Shown here piece by piece: positions 16,181 through 24,992 of a DNA stretch of 64,000 nt (position 1 is its first letter; the number at the start of each line of letters is the position of its first letter). Both the position numbers and the translations under genes were made by a program. This stretch comes from a halophilic archaeon (lineage in GTDB: Archaea > Halobacteriota > Halobacteria > Halobacteriales > Haladaptataceae), in contig QNGA01000004.1 of assembly GCA_003298465.1 (NCBI GenBank), forward strand, positions 310,001-374,000. Reading direction: 5' to 3'. The notes beneath the pieces were generated by a model. That model was not told the DNA's origin. It was given only the letters and a program-made list of their open reading frames with translations, and did no database searches.

Positions 16181-17044
16181 ATGGACGAGGGCGAGGAGGA
16201 CGGTCGCCGGACGCCGTCTGGCAGCGTCGGGACGAACCCCATCGCGTCCGACGGCGGAACGGAGGGCATGAAGGCCCACGTCGAGGAGTACATGACCCGC
16301 GAGGTGGCGACCGTCTCCCCCGACGCGACCGTCGAGGAGGTCGCGCGACGCATCGCCGAGAGCGACGGACACAACGGCTTCCCGGTGTGCGACGGCCGGC
16401 GGGTCGAGGGGTTCGTGAGCGCCCGCGACCTGCTGCTGGCCGACGACCAGGAGCCGATCTTCAAGGTGATGAGCCAGGAACTCATCGTCGCCCACCCCGA
16501 GATGGACGTGGACGACGCGGCGCGCGTCATCCTGCGGTCGGGCATCCAGAAGCTCCCGGTCGTCGACGACGCGGGCAACCTGGTGGGCATCATCAGCAAC
16601 ACGGACGTCATCCGCAGCCAGATAGAGCGCGTCACGCCCGGCAAGGTCAGCAAGCTGATGCGCACCCTGGAGTCCATCCACGGGACGGAGGTCTCCCAGG
16701 AGCGCCGGAAGGTGCCGCTCGCGGAACTCACGCCGACCCAGGGGAAGGTGTACGCCGACGAACTGGAGGGCCGCGTCTATGAGATGGAACGCGGCCTCGC
16801 CGAACCGCTGGTCGTCATCGAGAACGGCGACAACCTGCTCCTCGCCGACGGCCACCACCGCGCGAAGGCGGCCGACCGCCTGGACATCGAGCGGATGGAC
16901 GCCTACGTCATCGTCACCGACGACCACGTCGAACTCGGGATGGCCGAGACCGCCCGCAAGGAGGGACTGGAGACCATCGACGACATCGACGTGGTCGACT
17001 ACGCGCGCCACCCGCTCGTCGAGACGACGAAGCGACTCCAGTAG
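16181..17044 (+). CDS. Tandem CBS domains fused to a ParB-like nuclease domain
   Basis: 287 residues. After a polar 30-residue lead come two CBS motifs: MTREVATVSPDATVEEVARRI with FPVCDGRRVEGFVSARDLL, then MSQELIVAHPEMDVDDAARVI with KLPVVDDAGNLVGIISNTDVI (about 37-155). The C-terminal half (about 175-265) reads as a ParB/Srx-type domain: VPLAELTPTQGKVY, LVVIENGDNLLLADGHHRAKAA (the GHHR box), DAYVIV. CBS pairs bind adenine nucleotides, so ligand binding may gate the ParB domain; this is inference. ATG 16181 follows a T-rich TATA-like stretch at 16150. A later ATG (16268) is possible. Confidence 0.85.
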   Translation: MDEGEEDGRRTPSGSVGTNPIASDGGTEGMKAHVEEYMTREVATVSPDATVEEVARRIAESDGHNGFPVCDGRRVEGFVSARDLLLADDQEPIFKVMSQELIVAHPEMDVDDAARVILRSGIQKLPVVDDAGNLVGIISNTDVIRSQIERVTPGKVSKLMRTLESIHGTEVSQERRKVPLAELTPTQGKVYADELEGRVYEMERGLAEPLVVIENGDNLLLADGHHRAKAADRLDIERMDAYVIVTDDHVELGMAETARKEGLETIDDIDVVDYARHPLVETTKRLQ

Positions 17045-17188
17045 CGACGGCCGCTCCGTTCTCGCGACGGCCGGTCTCCGTCAAGTGGAACCGGAGACGG
17101 CGTTCCGCAGAAGCGTCGCCTCGACGCCGTCCCGGATGCAGGTCGGTGCGGTGTCGCGCTGACGCCGACGTACGGGTGAGAGAACCGG

Positions 17189-18040
17189 TCAGCCGAACAG
17201 CTTCTTCGCCCAGTCGCTCGTCGAGAGTCCCGAGAACTTCTCGTACAGCAGGTCCCGGTACTTCGCCGGGACGAACCGGGCGTACTCGGCGACCTGCGCG
17301 GCCGTCCCGACCGGGTAGCGCGGGTCCGGGTCCTGGACGTTGGCGGCGTCGAGGATGGTGTCCGCGACCTCCTTCGGGTGGACCGCGCCGGGCATCCCCC
17401 CGTCGATGGCCCGGCGGTCCTCGTACATCTCGTAGAACCGCTCGTACGCGCCGGAGCGTTCGACGCCCTTTATCTCGTCGTTCGCCCGGTCGTAGAGCTC
17501 GGTGTCGACCGGACCGGGTTCGACCAGCACGGCGTCGACGCCGTACTCCGCGACCTCCGAACGCAGCGAGTCGGTGATGCCCTCCATCGCGAACTTCGAC
17601 CCGCTGTAGATGCCCATGCCGGGCACGGCGAGGCGCCCGACGGCGCTGGAGACGTTGACGACGGTGCCTTTGCCCCGCTCGCGCATGTGGGGCAGGGCCT
17701 CTCGAATCAGTCGGAGGGGGCCGTAGACGTTCACGTCGAACTGCGCGTGGACCTGCTCGCCGGGCACGTCCTCGACGGGACCGGGCTGGGCGTACCCGGC
17801 GTTGTTGACGAGACAGTCGAGGTGGCCGTGCTCGTCGACGACGTTCGAGACGACGCGCTCGACGTCGTCGTCCTCGGTCACGTCCAGCGTGGCGATGTTG
17901 CACCCTTTCTCGCCCAGCGTCTCCACGTCGGCGGGGTTGCGCGCCGTCGCGTACACCTCCCAACCGTCCGCGAGGAACGACAACGCGGTCTCTCTCCCGA
18001 TTCCCGACGAACAGCCCGTAATCAGCACCGTTTCGACCAT
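17189..18040 (-). CDS. Short-chain dehydrogenase/reductase
   Basis: 283 residues. The Rossmann cofactor loop TGCSSGIGRE sits near residue 8, DVT and NNAG (VNNAGYAQPG) follow, and the catalytic Ser (NVSSAVG) and Tyr-x3-Lys (YSGSK) are intact. The extended C-terminus (roughly 190-283) is typical of classical SDRs acting on hydrophobic or steroid-like substrates. ARN after the second strand (YATARNP) suggests NADP preference. Substrate unknown. Followed at its upstream end by the rhomboid-nfi pair on the same strand, with a 48-bp gap. Confidence 0.92.
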   Translation of the reverse strand: MVETVLITGCSSGIGRETALSFLADGWEVYATARNPADVETLGEKGCNIATLDVTEDDDVERVVSNVVDEHGHLDCLVNNAGYAQPGPVEDVPGEQVHAQFDVNVYGPLRLIREALPHMRERGKGTVVNVSSAVGRLAVPGMGIYSGSKFAMEGITDSLRSEVAEYGVDAVLVEPGPVDTELYDRANDEIKGVERSGAYERFYEMYEDRRAIDGGMPGAVHPKEVADTILDAANVQDPDPRYPVGTAAQVAEYARFVPAKYRDLLYEKFSGLSTSDWAKKLFG

Positions 18041-18088
18041 GGGATTGCTTTCGGAGCCGCCCGGCTAAGTACCAACGGTTTTCGACGC

Positions 18089-18910
18089 TTACCCGTCCGA
18101 CCGAACGCTCGCTTTCACCTCGTCGGCGTAGGCGTCGGCGCGCCGCGTGGGCTCGGGTAGCTTGTAGCCCGCCGACAGCTGCCAGGCGAGGTCGGCCGCC
18201 GTCTCCGCGCCGACGCGGTGGCCGGGACTCACGTAGAGGGGGTTGACGTGGCGCTTCTCGGGGTCGTCGTACTGGCGGGACTGGAGCGCGTAGCCGATGA
18301 CGGTGCCGTCCGGCGCGGTCACGTTCCCGTCGGCGACGACCGGCGCGCGCTCGCCCGCCGCCATGTGCCCCGCCGGTTCGTCGCGCAGGCGGCCACAGAG
18401 CAGGTTCTTCGCGACGCCGACCGTCGGCAGGTCGAGCATCACGCCGACGTGCGTGGCGATGCCGGCCTCGCGGAAGTGGATGCGACCGCTGCCGTCGACG
18501 AGCGCGAGGTCCGGGTCGACCGACAGCTCCTCGAACGCTCGCAGGATGGCGGTCCCCTCGCGGAACGAGAGCAGGCCGGGGATGTACGGTATCTCGGTGC
18601 CGGCGACGGCGTGAACGCGCTCTACCACCTCGCCGTCCCGGAGCGCGACGATGGCGCTGACCGCCCGGTCGTCGACGAACGCCTGGTCGACGCCCGCGAC
18701 GACCGGGGCCGCCTCGCTCGCGCTCCCGTCGCCCGACGCTTCGCCCAGTTCGGTCTGGGCGTCGTCGGCCGACGTCGCCCGGACCGTCCCGGGGTCGAAC
18801 GGCAGGTCGTCCGCGAAGACGGCGAGGTCGGCGAGGTCGCGCTGGAGGGTCTCCATCTCCTCGCGCGACAGCGACGCGTCCGGCGCGAACTCGGGGTGGA
18901 CGACCTCCAT
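18089..18910 (-). CDS. nfi: Endonuclease V (deoxyinosine 3' endonuclease)
   Basis: 273 residues. It cuts DNA next to deoxyinosine. The catalytic core is intact: VAGVDQAF with the first Asp, PYIPGLLSFREG, LALVDGSGRIHFREAGIATHVG with Asp and His, and PTVGVAKNLLCG. An acidic Ser-rich insert (about 43-65) before the first motif is longer than in bacterial enzymes. ATG 18910 overlaps the rhomboid stop codon by one base (TGATG), so both are on one mRNA although the functions look unrelated. Confidence 0.95.
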   Translation of the reverse strand: MEVVHPEFAPDASLSREEMETLQRDLADLAVFADDLPFDPGTVRATSADDAQTELGEASGDGSASEAAPVVAGVDQAFVDDRAVSAIVALRDGEVVERVHAVAGTEIPYIPGLLSFREGTAILRAFEELSVDPDLALVDGSGRIHFREAGIATHVGVMLDLPTVGVAKNLLCGRLRDEPAGHMAAGERAPVVADGNVTAPDGTVIGYALQSRQYDDPEKRHVNPLYVSPGHRVGAETAADLAWQLSAGYKLPEPTRRADAYADEVKASVRSDG

Positions 18911-19815
18911 CAGAAGCGACCCCGTCCGGGACCGCCCATCCGGCCGCCACCGCCGCCGCCGAGCTGGAGCTCCTTGGGCGCGCTCTCGCCGTCCTTCCGC
19001 AGCTTCGCGCCGTACAGCAGGCCGAGTCCCAGGCCGGTGAGGTGGGCCAGCTGGGCGACGCCGCCGGCGCCGACGCCGCCGGCGACGCTGACGAACGCCG
19101 AGTAGACGGCGAACGCGAGCGTCGCGACCCACAGCGGCATCGGGATGATGAAGTAGAGGTAGATGCGCAGGTTGGGGTTCAGCACCGTCAGCACGCCCAT
19201 GATGGCGGCGATGGCACCGCTCGCGCCGAGCACCGGGACGAACGTGCCCGGTTCGGTCAGTATGGTCGCGCCGACCTGCGCGAGCCCGGCGATGGCGCCG
19301 GAGAGGACGAACAGCGCGGCGAACTTCTTGCTCCCGATGCGCCGTTCGACCACCGGACCGAAGAAGTACAGCACGATGCTGTTCAGGAAGATGTGGGCCG
19401 GTCCGCCGTGGGAGAACACGGAGGTGACCCACGTCCAGACGTAAAGGGGATTGGCGGTGTTCAGCGTGAAGACGTTGAACCACGCCAACGAGTTCTGCGG
19501 GTAGCCGATGGCGGGAAAGATGAGGAACTGGAACGCGAACGTAATCCACATCAGCGCGAGGAAGACGTACGTCATGTTCCCGCGGAAGTAGCCGAGCGGG
19601 CCGCCGGGACCGGTGTCGATGCTGAAGCTCCGGCCCTCGTTCTCGACGCTGTCGTCGAAGCCGCTGTCGAAGACGCCGTCCGGGTCGTTCCACTCGTTCA
19701 GTCCCGGACACGAGTGGCTCTCCGGCAGGCGGTGTTCCGCGCAGTAGGTGCCGTTGCAGCGCCGGCACTGGTACGGCATGTTCTCTTCTTTGCCACACAC
19801 GTCACAGTTCGCCAT
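18910..19815 (-). CDS. Rhomboid-family intramembrane serine protease with AN1-type zinc finger
   Basis: 301 residues. An N-terminal AN1-like finger (CDVCGKEE, CRRC, CAEHRLPESHSC; residues 4-37) precedes six or seven membrane helices. The serine motif GASGA (near 197) and the His in AHLTGLGLG (near 262) form the rhomboid dyad, and HIFLN lies in helix 2. It would cleave membrane proteins within the bilayer. The C-terminal Gly-rich tail (LGGGGGGRMGGPGRGRF) is low complexity. Starts at ATG 19815 with no leader of note. Confidence 0.94.
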   Translation of the reverse strand: MANCDVCGKEENMPYQCRRCNGTYCAEHRLPESHSCPGLNEWNDPDGVFDSGFDDSVENEGRSFSIDTGPGGPLGYFRGNMTYVFLALMWITFAFQFLIFPAIGYPQNSLAWFNVFTLNTANPLYVWTWVTSVFSHGGPAHIFLNSIVLYFFGPVVERRIGSKKFAALFVLSGAIAGLAQVGATILTEPGTFVPVLGASGAIAAIMGVLTVLNPNLRIYLYFIIPMPLWVATLAFAVYSAFVSVAGGVGAGGVAQLAHLTGLGLGLLYGAKLRKDGESAPKELQLGGGGGGRMGGPGRGRF

Positions 19816-20078
19816 TGGTGCGCTCTTTGGCCCGACACCTGAAAGGGGTTTGGGTGATTCGCCGCACGACGCGGCGTAGACGCCGACGAGAGCGTTTCCA
19901 CCGGTCCGTGGTACTCGCGGGCGGGCGTCGGGGCATCCGTCGCGGAACCGGCACGCGACGCGCGCGGACGGTGGCGTCGGCCGCGAGCGCGGACCCGTCG
20001 CCTGACACCGGACGACCCGAAACGAGCCGTTACCGGCGGGGAGTACGCCTTTACCCCCGGCGCACCTACGCCCGACCC

Positions 20079-21251
20079 ATGCGAGTCGCCGTACTCGGCG
20101 CTGGCTACGCCGGCCTGACGCTCGCCCGAAAGCTACAGCGAGGCCTCCCCGACGACGCGGACCTCGTCGTCGTCGAGCGGACCGGCGAACATCTCGTCCA
20201 GCACGAACTCCACCGGCTCGTCCGCCGGCCGTCCCTCGACGACGAGGTCCGAATCCCGCTGGCGAACGTGCTGGACTGCGAGGTTCGAGAGACCAGCGTC
20301 GAATCCGTGGTCCCCGAGGAGAACCGCGTCGAACTGGCGGACGGTGACCTGACGTACGACTACGCGGCCGTCTGTCTCGGCGCGGAGACGGCGTTCTACG
20401 ACCTGCCGGGCGTCGAGGAGCGCGCGACGCCGCTGAAGCGGGTCGAGGACGCCCGCGAGATACGGTCGGACTTCCGGACGCTGCTCGACGGACGAGGCGA
20501 CGGGAGTGCGGCGACCGGCGGTCGGGTCGTCGTCGGCGGTGCGGGCCTGTCGGGGGTCCAGGTGGCTGGCGAACTCGCGGCGATGGCCCGCGAGGAGGGG
20601 GGCGACCCCGACGCCGGTCGTCCCGAGGTCGTCCTGCTCGAACGGATGGACAGGGTCGCCCCGTCGTTCCCCCGGAACTTCCAGGACGCGGTGCGCGACC
20701 AGCTGGAGAAGCGAGGCGTCGAGGTACGGACGGGGACGGCGGTCGAGCGCGCGACGGACGAGGCGGTCGAACTCGCGGACGGAACGGAACTCGGCTACGA
20801 CCAGTTCGTCTGGACGGGCGGTATCCGCGGGCCGGCGGCGTTGGGCGGCGACCGCCCGGAGGTGAGGGGGAACCTCCGGCTCGACGGCGACACCTTCGTC
20901 GTCGGCGACGCGGCGCGCGTGGTCGACGCCGAGGGCGAGGCGGTGCCGGCGAGCGCGCAGGCGGCGGTCCGGGAGGCCCGCGTCGCGGCCACGAACCTGC
21001 TCCGACTCGTCGAGCACGACCGCGACGGGTCGGGCGTGTTCGAACCGCGACTCGACCCGTTCACCTTCGACTCGCCGGGGTGGCTCGTCTCGGTGGGCGA
21101 CGGCGCGGTCGCGCAGGTCGGCCCCACCGTCCTCACGGGCCGGGCGGCGAAGGCACTGAAGACGACGGTCGGAGCGGGGTACCTCTCCTCGGTCGGCGCG
21201 GTGCGGAACGCGGTCGACCTGGTGGGAGAGGAGGTCGGGTGGGAGGATTAG
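20079..21251 (+). CDS. NAD(P)/FAD-dependent oxidoreductase (NDH-2-like)
   Basis: 390 residues. Two Rossmann motifs, AVLGAGYAGLTLA (FAD, near residue 4) and VVVGGAGLSGVQVAGELA (NAD, near 150), and the FAD-binding FVVGDAARV (near 274) are the type II NADH dehydrogenase/FAD-disulfide reductase pattern. YDQFVWTGGIRG is also typical of this group. There is no active-site CxxxxC. It probably oxidises NADH and passes electrons to menaquinone, which matters because the complex I in this window lacks an NADH module. ATG 20079 is chosen because GAGYAG must be near the N-terminus. The 263 bp before it hold only a CTTTACC TATA-like site. Confidence 0.85.
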   Translation: MRVAVLGAGYAGLTLARKLQRGLPDDADLVVVERTGEHLVQHELHRLVRRPSLDDEVRIPLANVLDCEVRETSVESVVPEENRVELADGDLTYDYAAVCLGAETAFYDLPGVEERATPLKRVEDAREIRSDFRTLLDGRGDGSAATGGRVVVGGAGLSGVQVAGELAAMAREEGGDPDAGRPEVVLLERMDRVAPSFPRNFQDAVRDQLEKRGVEVRTGTAVERATDEAVELADGTELGYDQFVWTGGIRGPAALGGDRPEVRGNLRLDGDTFVVGDAARVVDAEGEAVPASAQAAVREARVAATNLLRLVEHDRDGSGVFEPRLDPFTFDSPGWLVSVGDGAVAQVGPTVLTGRAAKALKTTVGAGYLSSVGAVRNAVDLVGEEVGWED

Positions 21252-21610
21252 ACCGCGGGGATGCCCAGCGCGTCGAAGGTGACGACGCCGAGCACCGCGA
21301 GGACGTACAGCACGGCGACGACGGCTATCCACGCGATGAACCCGATGGCGATGGCGTTGCCCCAGCCGCCGGGGTAGCGGACGTTGATGACCCATATCCA
21401 CGCGACGAGCGCGAGCAGACCGCCGATCAGCGGTATCCAGCCGACCAGTACCGCGACGATCCACCAGACGAGCGAGCCGACGATGGCGGTGATGACCGCG
21501 TATCCGTAGTCGTCGGTGTCCGTGACGACCCGCGCGCCGACGTAGATGCCGAGCGCACCGATGAGCAGGCTCACGATGAACCCGACGACAGAACCGATGA
21601 TGGATGCCAT
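21248..21610 (-). CDS. Conserved four-helix membrane protein
   Basis: 120 residues, almost wholly hydrophobic. Four segments start at SVVGFIVSLLIGALGIYVG and end with VVAVLYVLAVLGVV; the only charged loop is RVVTDTDDYGYA. TTATAAAA at about 21633-21640 lies 27 bp before ATG 21610, a textbook leaderless promoter. The stop overlaps the convergent flavoprotein gene by 4 bp. Haloarchaeal family of unknown function. Confidence 0.82.
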   Translation of the reverse strand: MASIIGSVVGFIVSLLIGALGIYVGARVVTDTDDYGYAVITAIVGSLVWWIVAVLVGWIPLIGGLLALVAWIWVINVRYPGGWGNAIAIGFIAWIAVVAVLYVLAVLGVVTFDALGIPAV

Positions 21611-21774
21611 ACGTAGTCGTCTACGTCAGAGATGTTTTTATAAGAACTGGTTGCAAACGCGTCGAACCGTCCGACACAGACCGGGGAACCCGATTCCCGT
21701 CGTCACGGAGGGAACAAGTTTAATATATCTAACTTTGCACCATCTTTAAGTTACTGGCATATCCTTGGCTGTCC

Positions 21775-21993
21775 ATGGCACGCGAGACTGCATTTGACAG
21801 AATGTTTATGGGGGCGGTCGGAATCGGCGCAGCGGCCGCCGTCGGGGCTCGTGCGCTCGAATACTACCGGGAACGCAGACGGCAGAACGGGGCACGTGTC
21901 ATCTGCACAGACTGTGGAGAGTCGATGCCCGTCGACGACGTTCTCGACCCGGTCGTGACCTGTTCCTGCGTCGCGGGCGTGCGCACCGAGTAA
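21775..21993 (+). CDS. Small zinc-ribbon protein with hydrophobic N-terminus
   Basis: 72 residues. A hydrophobic helix FMGAVGIGAAAAVGARAL (11-28) is followed by YYRERRRQNGARV and a Cys-rich ribbon CTDCGESMPVDD with CSC near the end, a four-ligand zinc site. An AT-rich stretch upstream holds two TATA-like elements, GTTTAATATATC (about 21717-21728) and CTTTAAGTT (about 21743-21751). The second lies at leaderless distance from ATG 21775. Unknown function. Confidence 0.75.
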   Translation: MARETAFDRMFMGAVGIGAAAAVGARALEYYRERRRQNGARVICTDCGESMPVDDVLDPVVTCSCVAGVRTE

Positions 21994-22045
21994 CGAGCGC
22001 CGAACGGGAGGGGAGCCCCGACCGGGGTACCACGCCGGGGAGCGT

Positions 22046-23095
22046 CTACTCCCCGAGTCCGCGTCCGCCGACGAACCGCCGGACCGCGAGATATCCCGCG
22101 ACGGCGGAGAGCACGTAGACGGCGACCATGGCGTGGGTGAGCTGCGTCGGCGTGCCGATGGCCAGTTTCGCCACGGTGTTCGCGGGCGACTCGGGGAGCA
22201 GGTAGGTGGCGCTGAAGACGACCAGCAGCCCCAGCGAGAACAGCAACTGGGCTCGCTTGCGGTCGCGGAACCCGAGCGCGAGCGTCGCGGCGAGCGCGAC
22301 GACCGCGAGCGCGAACGCCGTCACGAGCAGCAGTATCTCGACGGGGTTCGCCACGCTCGTTCCGTTGAACGACAGCAGCGCCAGCCACGCGCCGGCCTGG
22401 AGTGGAGCGAGGACGCCCATCGCGAGCAGCTTTCCGTCGACGATGTCGATGCCCGAGAGCGGCGTCACCCTGAGCAGTTCCAGCGTCCCGCGGTCGTACT
22501 CCTCGGTTATCGCGTCGACGGCGACGCTCCCGCTGATGAACACCGGCAGGAACGTGAGCAGGGGGACGAGCACGGTGTACGTGAACCCGAAGTAGGGGTT
22601 CGAACGCGTCTCCGGCGGCAGTTCCACGGGCTGGCGTTCGAGCCGCGAGGCGAGTCGCCCGCGCTCCTGGCTCTCGAAGGCGTCCAGCAGCTCGCGGAGC
22701 TGGGTGACGACGAGCGTCGTCCGGACGTTGCCGTCGGGCGCGACCGCCGTCACCTGCGCGCGGTCGTCCGGCCCGCGCTCGACCCGGACCACCGCGTGCA
22801 CCTGCCCCCGCCGGAAGTCGTCCATCGCGGCCTCGAAGCTCGGGTACCGGACCGCCTCCCAGCCGTCCTCGTTCTCGACGACCGGCGCGAGGTCGTCGCC
22901 GGCCTCGCCGGTCACGGCGAACTCGACCGTGAACTGGTTGCCCGCCGCGCCGGGGTCGTACAGCGAGACCAGTCCGACCGCGAGAAACGACGAGAACGCC
23001 GCGACGAACAGCTGGATGAGGACGGCGAGCACGATGGTCTTCTCGCTGCGGAGCGACGCGAGTTCGCGCCGCGCGACGACGAGGCGCTTATCCAA
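22046..23095 (-). CDS. ABC-2 type transporter permease
   Basis: 349 residues. One membrane helix at the start (VLAVLIQLFVAAFSSFLAVG), then a large extracytoplasmic domain (about 45-175), then five or six helices: the ABC-2/NatB exporter layout. ARRELASLRSEKTI is the usual amphipathic start and EEYDRGTLELLRVTPLSG the family's conserved cytoplasmic loop. Its start overlaps the 3' end of the next permease by 8 bp. Third gene of an exporter operon with genes at 23088 and 24989. Confidence 0.9.
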   Translation of the reverse strand: MDKRLVVARRELASLRSEKTIVLAVLIQLFVAAFSSFLAVGLVSLYDPGAAGNQFTVEFAVTGEAGDDLAPVVENEDGWEAVRYPSFEAAMDDFRRGQVHAVVRVERGPDDRAQVTAVAPDGNVRTTLVVTQLRELLDAFESQERGRLASRLERQPVELPPETRSNPYFGFTYTVLVPLLTFLPVFISGSVAVDAITEEYDRGTLELLRVTPLSGIDIVDGKLLAMGVLAPLQAGAWLALLSFNGTSVANPVEILLLVTAFALAVVALAATLALGFRDRKRAQLLFSLGLLVVFSATYLLPESPANTVAKLAIGTPTQLTHAMVAVYVLSAVAGYLAVRRFVGGRGLGE

Positions 23096-24992
23096 GGCTG
23101 CTCACCACCGTTACGTTGTACGCGGCGTGAACCAGCGTCGCGGTGACGAGCGTTCCGAGGTACCACTCGCGGCCCTCCCGCGCGCCGTAGGCCGTCACGG
23201 TCGCCGTGGCGGCGTGGAGCGCGAGCGGCGCGAACAGGAGGCCGACGAGCACGAGCGGCGACGCCTCGACGCCGAGCCCGGTCGCGGTGCCGAACGCCGC
23301 CTTCCCGAGTTCGAGGTTCGGCAGGCCGACGAGTTGCGCCACGGCGGTCGCCTTCTCGCCGAGGAAGAACCCGAGCCCCGAGAGCGCGCCCAGGACGCCG
23401 ACCGTCGACGGCGAGCTATCGAACCGCCCGTGGGCGTACCCCGCGTAGACGTGGACGCTCTTCGCGACCTCCTCGATGGCGGCGATGGCGACCAGCAGGA
23501 CGGGCACGGAGACGTCGACTGGGAGCGCGAACAGCAGCGCGATGGCGAGCAGTTCGCCGACGAAGACGAACGGGATGGAGAGCGCGCTCAGCTTCGCGAC
23601 GCTGCGCCGGCCCGATATCTGGCCGTCGAGCGCGTCGAGGAACTTCAGCGGCACGGAGCGCTGGGTGAACATGTCCTCCTCGCGGTAGACGCCCAGACCG
23701 AGCGCGAACAGGACGCCCGCCGAGAGGACGAGCGGGAGCGTCGAGAACGCGTAGTCGGCCAGCGGGACGGCGTCGCCCCGGAGCGCCCGGACGACCAGCG
23801 TCAGCGGCGAGATGGCCGCGACGGGATGTACGTCGGTGAAGATGGCGGGGACGAACGCGTACGCTGTCAGGAAGACGGACAGCGACACGGTCACGAACGT
23901 CAGTTCCTTGAACGACCGGGCGAACATCCCGCCGACGAACGCGCAGGCGAGAAAGAGCAGGGCGATGGGAGCGACCGCCGCGACGGCCGTGGTCGCCGTC
24001 GCCGCGACGGACGCCACTCCCGACCCGCCCGCGCCGGTCAGCCCGACGATGCCGACCGCGGTCGCGGACGCGATTGCGACCATGCCCGCGAAGTACGGCA
24101 GCGTCTTCCCGGCGACGACGTCGACGCGGGAGACGGGCGAGACGAGCAGGAGTTCGCCCCGCCGGTTGATGCGCTCGTCGAGGACGGAACTGGCGTACGC
24201 CTGGATGACGAAGTTCATCGGCAGGACGAACGCGAACGCCAGCACCAGCGACTCGAAGGGGAACCGCGGCGCGATGTCCGAGGGCGTCCCCCGGCGCTGG
24301 TCGCTCCCGAACAGCGACGACCCGCCGCCGACGGCCGGCGGTTCGACCGCGCCGCCCGTCTCCCCGCCGGAACCGCTTCCGGCGTCCCCTCCGGACGCGT
24401 CGCCGGCGCTGCCGCCGGTACCGCCGCCGAGGCGCTTCTCGCCCGCCGCCGTCGTCCGGGTGGTGAACCGGTCGACCGCGCGCTCGCCGTCGCCTGCGCC
24501 CGGTCCGGCCCCCGTCCGGTTCTGCTCGGCGTAGAGCAGCGTGACGTTGACCGGGAACGCGGCGGCGCGGTCCGGCTCCTCGGCCATCGCGCGGTCGTTG
24601 TACGCCCGGACCGTCGCGCGGAGTTCCGCGAGCGCGGCCCGTCCCTTCGGGTCGTCGTCCCACGCTATCTCCCCGGGCGGGCAGGCCGCGAGTCCCTCGG
24701 GGCAGACGAACACCTCCACGCGGTCGGTGCCGTAGTTCGACGCGGTCGGTGCGACGACGACGAACTTCGACTCGGGGTCCTCGACGGCCGGCTCGTAGTA
24801 CGGGCTGTCCTCCGGGATGGCGACCCGGTAGATGCCGTCGTCGACGGTGTTGCCCCGGCTGGCGACCATCGGGGCGAGCGCCCCTATCAGCAGGACGACG
24901 GCGGCGAGGACGGCCAACGTCCGGCGGTCCAGTCGACCGGCGTTCGAGCGGGCCTCCCAGCGCGCGATGCGCAGCGTCTTCCGGAGCTTCAC
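23088..24992 (-). CDS. ABC-2 permease fused to a PrsW-type intramembrane protease domain
   Basis: 634 residues from GTG 24992, which overlaps the ATPase stop codon (GTGA). Residues 1-430 are an ABC-2 permease: helix near 28-45, an extracytoplasmic domain with a Gly/Ser/Asp-rich linker (about 195-235), conserved loop LDERINRRGELLLVSPVSR, then more helices. The last 180 residues resemble PrsW/CPBP glutamic or metalloproteases: EEVAK (507-511), GFFLGE (Glu 546), His 593 in ALHAATA, and HAAYN (622-626), each in a hydrophobic segment. The fusion suggests a cargo that is cut in the membrane and exported. I infer this; the cargo is unknown. Confidence 0.85.
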   Translation of the reverse strand: MKLRKTLRIARWEARSNAGRLDRRTLAVLAAVVLLIGALAPMVASRGNTVDDGIYRVAIPEDSPYYEPAVEDPESKFVVVAPTASNYGTDRVEVFVCPEGLAACPPGEIAWDDDPKGRAALAELRATVRAYNDRAMAEEPDRAAAFPVNVTLLYAEQNRTGAGPGAGDGERAVDRFTTRTTAAGEKRLGGGTGGSAGDASGGDAGSGSGGETGGAVEPPAVGGGSSLFGSDQRRGTPSDIAPRFPFESLVLAFAFVLPMNFVIQAYASSVLDERINRRGELLLVSPVSRVDVVAGKTLPYFAGMVAIASATAVGIVGLTGAGGSGVASVAATATTAVAAVAPIALLFLACAFVGGMFARSFKELTFVTVSLSVFLTAYAFVPAIFTDVHPVAAISPLTLVVRALRGDAVPLADYAFSTLPLVLSAGVLFALGLGVYREEDMFTQRSVPLKFLDALDGQISGRRSVAKLSALSIPFVFVGELLAIALLFALPVDVSVPVLLVAIAAIEEVAKSVHVYAGYAHGRFDSSPSTVGVLGALSGLGFFLGEKATAVAQLVGLPNLELGKAAFGTATGLGVEASPLVLVGLLFAPLALHAATATVTAYGAREGREWYLGTLVTATLVHAAYNVTVVSSLG

